Positions 5,217 to 10,583 of a DNA stretch of 10,583 nt are shown here, piece after piece. Made by a program: the position numbers and the translations under genes. The notes beneath the pieces are model-generated. The model had not been told where the DNA came from and ran no database searches. It was given only the letters and a program-made list of their open reading frames with translations. The stretch comes from Flavipsychrobacter stenotrophus (GTDB lineage Bacteria > Bacteroidota > Bacteroidia > Chitinophagales > Chitinophagaceae), in contig CANBTK010000029.1 of assembly GCA_947372365.1 (NCBI GenBank), positions 1-10,583 on the forward strand, written 5' to 3'. How positions within the stretch are numbered: position 1 is the first letter of the stretch; each line of letters begins with the position of its first letter.

Positions 5217-8115
5217 GCTGCGAAGCGCTGCCGCCATTTTCTGTTTACTTATATGCCTCGCCGCCGGGGCTTATGGGCAAAGTTTCCCTATGCTAAACTA
5301 CAGCACCAAGGACGGGCTGCCCAGTAATACAATTTACGAGATCTACCGCGACAGTAAAGGCTTCCTTTGGTTTGCCACAGATAAAGGCATAGCCAAGTAT
5401 AACGGCATCCAGTTTGAAACGTTTACTACCAACAACGGCTTGCCCGATAACGAAGTATTTTTCTTTCAGGAAGACAAGTACGGAAGGCTTTGGCTGGCCT
5501 CATACAACGGCGAGCTTTGCTACTACCAGGATGGCATTTTCCATAACGCAGCTAACACGCCATTTTTAAAAACAAAGTTTAAGGCCCCTTTTATACAAAA
5601 CATTGTACCCCTTGCCGATAGCAGTGTTTTTATACACTTCACCAACCAAAGCACCTTTTTAAACATAACAAAGAGCAAATGCGCGCCCATCAGCATCAAA
5701 GGGTTCCCACCCTACTTTAACCTGATTGCAGTTGAGGCCCTGCCTGATTCTGGCTTCAAACTGAGCTACAATGCCAGCACTGCTTACGTTAATAAAAAGC
5801 ACGAAATTGTAAAGAACACCACGAATGCCGGCCAGCCGCTTACCCGGCTATTTGCCCAAAATATCTTCTACCTTTTTAACGATAGCTTTATATACGCTGG
5901 CACCAATAGGGTAATAGGGCAATTCAGGCCCCATTTCTTCGATAAATACAGCCTTCACCGTATCTATTCCGATGGCACCAACATGTTTTTGGGCACCAAT
6001 AATTCGCTCATTATCAACGATAGTATTGAAATACTAAAAGGCAATAAGGTATCGTCAATAACTCAGGATAGCAGGGGCAACTATTGGGCATCAACAGTAG
6101 GGAATGGGGTTTTTGTCATCAAAAAAAATTTCCTGGATACCAAATACCTCCCCAACTTATATGACGGCGCTGTTATCTATGCCTTTGCTCACAAAAACCA
6201 ACTCTTTTTCAGCACAGCAAAACACCTTTACCACCTTGAAGGAGGGCAGGCAAAAATAATAATGGACTATTCTGGCTATGAAATGTTGCCCAAAAGTGTC
6301 ATCCCCGAGCCTGTACTGCTTATTGATACCGGATTCAGGTTCTTTCGCTTCTCTGCCCGGGAAGCTGTTGTAGTGGAAAATTTACTGGCAAAGAAGAAAA
6401 AAGTATCTACCTACCACTATACCCAATGCCTTTTAAAATCGCTGGTAGTTGTAGGCGATGACGTTTACATAAAAGGTATGGGCGACATCCTTAAGCTTAA
6501 TCTTGGGCAGCCTTCAGGCTCAGAAAATGAAGCCATACCCCAGATTTGCCATACCAATAACAGGGAACGGGTTTTCGGTATGGACAAGGCTGCTGATGGT
6601 ACTGTATGGTATTCTACGGTCAGCGGCGTTTACAAAATACAAAACAACCACGAGCAGCTACAGCCGCAGTTTAAAAAATACCCCATCAAGCATTTCCGGT
6701 TTTTTGGCCCCTACATGCTGGGGTACACGCACAGCAACCAACTTCTCTTATGTACCAGGTTTAACGATAGCCTTGTAGTTGACTCTATCCCTTCGCAAAA
6801 CTGCATCTGGGACAGGTTCTATCCACTTGGTGGCAACCATATACTCATAAGCACTAACAACCTTTACCGCCTGCTTACAATAAACCCTGCGGGTGCAGGG
6901 GCCAAATTTTCAGTTTCAATAGTTGAGGCGCCGTTTATCCCTCTTCAGGCCGATTGTGTATGTGCGGATAGCAATAACTGTTTTTTCTTTAAAAACGAGT
7001 CAATAACTTCTATTGATATCAAGAGTATTTTCAGCAAACCCATGCCGCCTTCTGTTATGTTTAAAACACTTAAAGCAGGGGCTAAAGAATACCGGATAGG
7101 CAGCGAAGTGGAATTAAAGTACTACGAGTCCAGGGAAATTGCTATTTCATTCTCTACACTTTCGTTCAGTGGCAAAAATGTCTTTTACCAGTATTCTATT
7201 TCTAAAGGCCCCGAAGACAACTGGCGCGATATTGTAGGCGATATCAACCTAGCCCAGGTAGGTTATGGTACTTACCAGGTAAAAATAAGGGCAAGGAGCT
7301 ATTCCAGCGACAATTGCACACCTGTCGCGTTTACACTGCACATTGTGCGCCCGTATTGGGCTACGTGGTGGTTCATTACTTTGCTTTTTTGTATTGTAAT
7401 AGCCACCATAGCCTTATCAGTACGCTACCGTATAGCGATGTTGCTGCATAGGAAAGAAAAGCAGCACACATCTGAAGTGCGGTTCATAAAATCGGAATTC
7501 AAGTCGCTCAATGCCCTCATGAACCCGCATTTTATTTTTAATACGCTCAATAACGTGCAATACCTCATCAATAAAAACGATAAGCTGGCTGCTAACGAAT
7601 ACCTAAGGGTTTTTGCCGACCTCATACGCCAGAACATGCACAACGTGTCTAAAGAACTCATTCCGCTACAGGAAGAGCTGAGCCTGGTGCGCAACTACCT
7701 GCTGCTGGAAAAGCTGAGGTTCGAGGACAAACTCAACTATAGCATTGAAATTGATAACGATATAGACCTTTCTGAAGTTTTTGTCCCTCCTTTACTGGTG
7801 CAGCCACTTGTGGAAAACTCCATAAAACACGGCATCCTGCACCTCAAGTCTTCCGATGGTTTTGTATCTATCCAGGTTTATGACAGCAGCAACATCCTGT
7901 ATATCAAAGTAAAGGACAACGGGGTAGGCATGAGCTTTAAGCATAACACCCCATCGGGCGAGCATGAATCATATGGCCTTGACAATATCAGGAAGCGCAT
8001 AGAGCAGCTTAGTGTTATACTGAATAAACAATTGTCCTTTCATATCAGCGAGGAAAAAAGCGAAGAAGGCCTTTTGTTGTGGACCGTAGTTACCATAAGC
8101 CTGCCTCTCAATTAG
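5209..8115 (+). CDS. Sensor histidine kinase with periplasmic two-component-regulator propeller
   Basis: This 968-residue membrane sensor kinase probably phosphorylates the overlapping upstream LytTR regulator. A signal peptide (about residues 1-23, ending A-Y-G before Gln24) precedes a large extracytoplasmic region. Clear propeller repeats are D-G-L-P-S-N-T-I...D-S-K-G-F-L-W-F-A-T (35-57) and N-G-L-P-D-N-E-V...G-R-L-W-L-A-S (76-98), with later, weaker ones near 281-295 and 455-470. A Y_Y_Y-type domain spans about 625-715. One transmembrane helix follows (about 720-741). The cytoplasmic part has a His_kinase (LytS/YehU-type) domain with His774 in M-N-P-H-F-I-F-N, and an ATPase domain with Asn870 in V-E-N-S and D-N-G-V-G-M at 903-908. 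Both catalytic blocks look intact. Unlike hybrid two-component systems with the same sensor architecture, there is no fused receiver or AraC domain. Residues 583-591 contain an unusual C-x-C-x5-C cluster in the sensor. The ligand is unknown. Confidence 0.94.
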   Translation: MFRLRSAAAIFCLLICLAAGAYGQSFPMLNYSTKDGLPSNTIYEIYRDSKGFLWFATDKGIAKYNGIQFETFTTNNGLPDNEVFFFQEDKYGRLWLASYNGELCYYQDGIFHNAANTPFLKTKFKAPFIQNIVPLADSSVFIHFTNQSTFLNITKSKCAPISIKGFPPYFNLIAVEALPDSGFKLSYNASTAYVNKKHEIVKNTTNAGQPLTRLFAQNIFYLFNDSFIYAGTNRVIGQFRPHFFDKYSLHRIYSDGTNMFLGTNNSLIINDSIEILKGNKVSSITQDSRGNYWASTVGNGVFVIKKNFLDTKYLPNLYDGAVIYAFAHKNQLFFSTAKHLYHLEGGQAKIIMDYSGYEMLPKSVIPEPVLLIDTGFRFFRFSAREAVVVENLLAKKKKVSTYHYTQCLLKSLVVVGDDVYIKGMGDILKLNLGQPSGSENEAIPQICHTNNRERVFGMDKAADGTVWYSTVSGVYKIQNNHEQLQPQFKKYPIKHFRFFGPYMLGYTHSNQLLLCTRFNDSLVVDSIPSQNCIWDRFYPLGGNHILISTNNLYRLLTINPAGAGAKFSVSIVEAPFIPLQADCVCADSNNCFFFKNESITSIDIKSIFSKPMPPSVMFKTLKAGAKEYRIGSEVELKYYESREIAISFSTLSFSGKNVFYQYSISKGPEDNWRDIVGDINLAQVGYGTYQVKIRARSYSSDNCTPVAFTLHIVRPYWATWWFITLLFCIVIATIALSVRYRIAMLLHRKEKQHTSEVRFIKSEFKSLNALMNPHFIFNTLNNVQYLINKNDKLAANEYLRVFADLIRQNMHNVSKELIPLQEELSLVRNYLLLEKLRFEDKLNYSIEIDNDIDLSEVFVPPLLVQPLVENSIKHGILHLKSSDGFVSIQVYDSSNILYIKVKDNGVGMSFKHNTPSGEHESYGLDNIRKRIEQLSVILNKQLSFHISEEKSEEGLLLWTVVTISLPLN

Positions 8116-8120
8116 CCACG

Positions 8121-8137
8121 GCTGCAACCTTTGCAGC
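8121..8137. repeat. Stem-loop between the kinase gene and folD
   Basis: A perfect 7-bp stem (gctgcaa 8121-8127, ttgcagc 8131-8137) has a 3-base loop and lies five bases after the kinase stop codon. A 4-bp dyad (cccg/cggg, 8141-8144/8154-8157) follows. Neither is followed by a T-run, so this is not a standard terminator. It may protect the 3' end of the kinase mRNA or slow transcription. Confidence 0.4.
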
Positions 8138-8195
8138 AAACCCGGAATTATTTCGGGCAGGTATAATTGAAATAAAAACATTTTCCCATTTTAGT

Positions 8196-8203
8196 TATCT
8201 TTG
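8196..8203 (+). promoter_or_regulatory. Bacteroidota -7 promoter box for folD, leaderless type
   Basis: TATCTTTG matches the Bacteroidota housekeeping -7 consensus TAnnTTTG at every fixed position. It ends only four bases before the folD ATG at 8208, so transcription would begin at or within a few bases of the start codon and give a leaderless or nearly leaderless mRNA. The best upstream TTG (8167-8169) is 26 bases away, longer than the usual -33/-7 distance, so the -33 box is uncertain. Confidence 0.6.
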
Positions 8204-8207
8204 CTAC

Positions 8208-9101
8208 ATGCAAATACTTGACGGCACACTCGTATCAGCTCATATTAAGGAGCAAATAAAACAGGATGTAATTGACTGGCAGGCACAAGGTGGCAAAAAG
8301 CCACACCTGGCAGCTATACTGGTGGGCAATAACCCCGCCAGCGAAGCCTATGTAGGCCACAAAGTAAAAAGCTGTGCCGAACTTGGATTTGAGTCGACGC
8401 TGCTCCGTTTTGACCCATCCATAACTGAGGCTGAGCTGATTGCAGAAGTTAACAAGCTGAATAATAACGAAGACGTAGATGGCATATTAGTACAATTGCC
8501 TTTACCTGGCCATATTTCAGGCGACTCGGTTATCAATGCCATTGACCCATCGAAAGATGTAGATGGCTTCCACCCTATATCGCAGGGCAAAATGATGCTG
8601 GGCCAGCCTACGTTTTTACCCGCTACGCCATATGGCATCATGCTGTTGCTGGAGCACTATAATATTGATATTGCCGGCATGCATTGTGTGGTTATTGGCC
8701 GCAGCAATATAGTGGGCACGCCAATGACAATTTTACTTAGCCGCAATACTAAGCCAGGCAACGCTACTGTTACCCTTACCCATTCCCGCACTAAAAACCT
8801 TGCTGAAATTTGCCAGCAGGCCGACCTTATTGTGGCTGCAATAGGCAAACCGTTCTTTGTAACAGCTGATATGGTGAAACCTGGGGCTATAATTATAGAC
8901 GTTGGTATTAACAGGATACCAGATGCTACCAAAAAGAGCGGCAGCCGCCTCGTAGGCGATGTTGATTTTGAAGGTTGTGCACCTTTGTGCAGCTACATAA
9001 CACCAGTTCCGGGTGGCGTAGGCCCAATGACCATTTGCGGGTTAATGAAAAATACCCTTCTGGCTGCGAAACAAAAATCAACAGTTGCAGCAACTGCATA
9101 G
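8208..9101 (+). CDS. folD: Bifunctional methylenetetrahydrofolate dehydrogenase/cyclohydrolase FolD
   Basis: This 297-residue cytoplasmic enzyme interconverts 5,10-methylene-, 5,10-methenyl- and 10-formyl-tetrahydrofolate using NADP(H), supplying one-carbon units for purine and formyl-Met synthesis. Family motifs are all present: Y-V-G-H-K (Tyr48, catalytic Lys52), V-D-G-I-L-V-Q-L-P-L-P (Gln97), D-V-D-G-F-H-P (Asp119), the dinucleotide-binding V-V-I-G-R-S-N-I-V-G-T-P (161-172), G-D-V-D-F (250-254) and the C-terminal P-V-P-G-G-V-G-P-M-T (266-275). The frame is open upstream to an ATG at 8079 inside the kinase gene. I chose ATG 8208 because M-Q-I-L-D-G-T-L-V-S is the usual FolD N-terminus, because 297 residues is a normal family length, and because a promoter box sits directly before it. 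The next gene, queE, is 101 bases downstream on the same strand. Confidence 0.97.
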   Translation: MQILDGTLVSAHIKEQIKQDVIDWQAQGGKKPHLAAILVGNNPASEAYVGHKVKSCAELGFESTLLRFDPSITEAELIAEVNKLNNNEDVDGILVQLPLPGHISGDSVINAIDPSKDVDGFHPISQGKMMLGQPTFLPATPYGIMLLLEHYNIDIAGMHCVVIGRSNIVGTPMTILLSRNTKPGNATVTLTHSRTKNLAEICQQADLIVAAIGKPFFVTADMVKPGAIIIDVGINRIPDATKKSGSRLVGDVDFEGCAPLCSYITPVPGGVGPMTICGLMKNTLLAAKQKSTVAATA

Positions 9102-9135
9102 TCAGTTGTGCAAGGCCAACTAAAATTACATTCAT

Positions 9136-9179
9136 GGGGTATTGGGTATTTTATTACTTCAATAAATAGCCAATACCCC
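9136..9179. repeat. Long inverted repeat between folD and queE
   Basis: The perfect 10-base arms ggggtattgg (9136-9145) and ccaatacccc (9170-9179) enclose 24 AT-rich bases that can extend the stem imperfectly (ttatt 9151-9155 with aataa 9161-9165 around a 5-base loop). There is no T-run after the right arm, only ttatcatacctttaatt, so a classic terminator is doubtful. The right arm ends 23 bases before the queE start, where the structure could influence queE translation or separate folD from queE expression. Confidence 0.6.
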
Positions 9180-9202
9180 TTATCATACCTTTAATTAAGA
9201 TA

Positions 9203-9823
9203 GTGTCAGGAACAAAATCAGCATTAGTGGCTTACCCTGTTATGGAGCATTTCTATACATTGCAGGGCGAAGGGCTTCATACAGGCAAAGCAGCCTATTT
9301 TATAAGGCTTGGCGGCTGCGATGTAGGCTGTGTATGGTGCGATGTTAAGGATAGCTGGGATGCCTCTAAACACCCCCAAATGGCGGTTAGCGAAATTGTA
9401 GCTATTGCTGCTTCGTACCCCGGGCGCATAGCCGTTATAACAGGGGGCGAGCCTGCCATGTACGACCTTACCCCACTTTGCAATGCATTGCATGAGGCTG
9501 GTTTTGCCACGCACATCGAAACCTCGGGCGCTTATCCTATTGTTGGTGCCATTGACTGGGTAACTTTATCGCCAAAAAAATTCAAAGGCCCTATTGACGA
9601 AAGCCTGGCTATGGCCAATGAGCTTAAAATTGTTGCCTACCACGCATCTGACTTGCAATGGGCTGAACAACATGCAGCCAAAGTAAGCAGCACCTGCAAG
9701 CTGTACATACAGCCGGAGTGGAGCAAACGCGAAACAATTACACCAAGTTTAATAGAATACATACAGCAACATCCGCAGTGGCAACTATCTTTGCAAACGC
9801 ATAAATACATCAACATACCATAA
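9203..9823 (+). CDS. queE: 7-carboxy-7-deazaguanine synthase QueE (radical SAM)
   Basis: This 206-residue radical SAM enzyme converts 6-carboxy-tetrahydropterin to 7-carboxy-7-deazaguanine, the third step towards preQ0 and queuosine-modified tRNA. The C-x3-C-x2-C motif binding the 4Fe-4S cluster is Cys39, Cys43 and Cys46 in G-G-C-D-V-G-C-V-W-C-D. SAM-binding T-G-G-E-P lies at 80-84. The N-terminal F-Y-T-L-Q-G-E-G (17-24) and C-terminal L-Q-T-H-K-Y-I-N-I-P are, as I recall, characteristic of Bacteroidota QueE. No ATG precedes the conserved P-V-M-E-H-F-Y-T. The GTG at 9203 gives an N-terminal length expected for relatives, whereas the GTG at 9227 and the ATG at 9242 would shorten or remove it. 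uppP starts two bases after the stop codon, so co-transcription is likely. No other queuosine gene (queC, queD, queF) is visible in the window. Confidence 0.95.
   Translation: MSGTKSALVAYPVMEHFYTLQGEGLHTGKAAYFIRLGGCDVGCVWCDVKDSWDASKHPQMAVSEIVAIAASYPGRIAVITGGEPAMYDLTPLCNALHEAGFATHIETSGAYPIVGAIDWVTLSPKKFKGPIDESLAMANELKIVAYHASDLQWAEQHAAKVSSTCKLYIQPEWSKRETITPSLIEYIQQHPQWQLSLQTHKYINIP
9786..9793 (+). promoter_or_regulatory. Possible internal -7 promoter box for uppP
   Basis: TATCTTTG within the last codons of queE is identical to the folD -7 box and is followed by the same C. It would place a transcript start about 25 bases before the uppP ATG. No TTG is visible at the usual -33 distance, and the bases encode the conserved L-S-L-Q-T-H-K end of QueE, so the match may be coincidental. 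Confidence 0.3.
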
Positions 9824-9825
9824 AT

Positions 9826-10583
9826 ATGACCTGGTTACAATCAGTAATTATCGCAATAGTAGAGGGCGTTACCGAATTTCTTCCCATTTCGTCAACTGCG
9901 CATATCAAATTTACCAAGGCCATACTGCATATGGATGCACACGACCCATTCAGCAACATGTTTGACATTGTCATACAGTTAGCTGCTATAATGGCCGTGC
10001 TGGTGCTTTACTGGAAAAAGTTTATCAACTTCAAGCATTTTAGTTTTTACATAAAGTTGATAGTTGCTGTAATACCAGCACTCGTATTTGGTGCCTTGCT
10101 TAAAAAACATATTGACCACATACTCGGTAATGTTACCATTATAGCAATTATTACTGTATTGGGCGGCGTGTTACTACTGTTCATTGACAATTGGTTTAAA
10201 CGCCCTGTTGTGCATGACGAGGAGGCCATCACCAATACCCACGCCCTAAAAATTGGCCTGTTCCAGATATTGTCAATTCTTTTCCCTGGCCTAAGCCGCA
10301 GTGCATCTACCATTATTGGCGGCCTGGCCTGCAAACTGGATAAAAAAGTAGCTGCGGAGTTCTCCTTCTTCCTTGCGGTGCCCACTATGGCAGCTGCAAC
10401 TGCCAAAGATGTACTGGACACTTATAAAGAAACGCCTGAGGCATTCAAATCATCTAACATGGCGATGCTGGGGCTTGGTTGCGCTGTGGCGTTCGTAGTA
10501 TCGTTGGTAGCTATAAAGTCGTTTATAAGTTATGTGCAGAAGCATAGTTTCAGGGCTTTCGGTGTGTACCGGATAATTGCAGG
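9826..10583 (+). CDS. uppP: Undecaprenyl-diphosphate phosphatase UppP (BacA), 3' partial
   Basis: This integral membrane enzyme removes a phosphate from undecaprenyl pyrophosphate to regenerate the lipid carrier used for peptidoglycan and other envelope glycans; overproduction gives bacitracin resistance in other bacteria. The visible 252 codons include the E-x3-E active-site motif (Glu13, Glu17) in E-G-V-T-E-F-L-P-I-S-S-T, then His26, and the second motif P-G-L-S-R-S-A-S-T with Arg158. The first motif usually reads S-S-T-G-H; here the glycine is alanine (Ala25). Several hydrophobic segments (about 47-62, 77-92, 103-120, 180-193 and 213-235) fit the polytopic fold. Family members are about 265-275 residues, so only a short tail should be missing beyond the window. 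The ATG at 9826 is two bases after the queE stop and begins the conserved N-terminus directly. Confidence 0.95.
   Translation, partial: MTWLQSVIIAIVEGVTEFLPISSTAHIKFTKAILHMDAHDPFSNMFDIVIQLAAIMAVLVLYWKKFINFKHFSFYIKLIVAVIPALVFGALLKKHIDHILGNVTIIAIITVLGGVLLLFIDNWFKRPVVHDEEAITNTHALKIGLFQILSILFPGLSRSASTIIGGLACKLDKKVAAEFSFFLAVPTMAAATAKDVLDTYKETPEAFKSSNMAMLGLGCAVAFVVSLVAIKSFISYVQKHSFRAFGVYRIIA

Noticed and set aside
6121..6128. Run of eight A in the kinase gene as a programmed slippage site
   Set aside because: The frame continues intact through the run into conserved domains, and there is no alternative product or downstream stimulatory structure that I can identify.
8079..8207. Upstream extension of folD to an ATG inside the kinase gene
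   Set aside because: The extra 43 residues do not resemble FolD, would overlap the kinase coding region by 37 bases, and precede the perfect promoter box and the conserved N-terminus at 8208.
9102..9202. preQ1 riboswitch upstream of queE
   Set aside because: The spacer has a simple long hairpin, not the small C-rich-loop pseudoknot with an A-rich tail expected of preQ1 aptamers, and I cannot match the conserved core.
10047..10421. 124-codon antisense frame opposite uppP
   Set aside because: The sense strand clearly encodes UppP with its active-site motifs, and the antisense product has no recognisable feature.

Overview
The window looks like chromosomal DNA of a member of Bacteroidota, most likely Chitinophagales/Chitinophagaceae or a relative. 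Three things support this. A large repeat protein ends in a type A sorting domain for the type IX secretion system, which is confined to this phylum. A histidine kinase carries a periplasmic two-component-regulator propeller, Y_Y_Y domain and His_kinase/HATPase domain. Starts lack clear Shine-Dalgarno sequences, and a perfect Bacteroidota-type -7 box (TAnnTTTG) lies just before folD. The placement is inferred from gene content, not from a database search.

Layout. Positions 2-2464 (+) hold the 3' part of a secreted, repeat-rich surface protein: seven Ig-like modules, two more divergent Ig/PKD-like modules and a T9SS C-terminal domain, followed by a strong terminator. Positions 2465-3305 contain no convincing gene. 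They hold two terminators with the same stem sequence and a block of inverted and degenerate repeats between them. clpP lies at 3306-4010 (-), converging on the surface-protein gene. The 399-base region 4011-4409 separates clpP from a divergent signalling pair and contains short dyads and a C9 tract.

Positions 4410-8115 (+) are a two-gene signalling operon. A LytTR-type response regulator overlaps by 8 bases a 968-residue sensor kinase whose predicted sensing part is periplasmic. Positions 8208-10583 (+) carry folD (one-carbon folate metabolism), queE (7-deazaguanine/queuosine precursor synthesis) and uppP (undecaprenyl-pyrophosphate recycling, cut by the window end). queE and uppP are 2 bases apart and probably co-transcribed. 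folD and queE are separated by 101 bases that include a 10-bp-stem hairpin.

The sensor kinase and regulator presumably form a cognate pair that turns a periplasmic signal into transcription control; their targets cannot be read from this window. The other genes are housekeeping functions without an obvious shared pathway. I found no CRISPR array, transposase, phage gene, tRNA or rRNA, and no clear new multi-gene system. The most unusual points are the two module subtypes in the surface protein, the duplicated terminator stem, clpP standing apart from tig/clpX, the structured 2.6-2.95 kb spacer, the leaderless-type folD promoter and the folD-queE hairpin.
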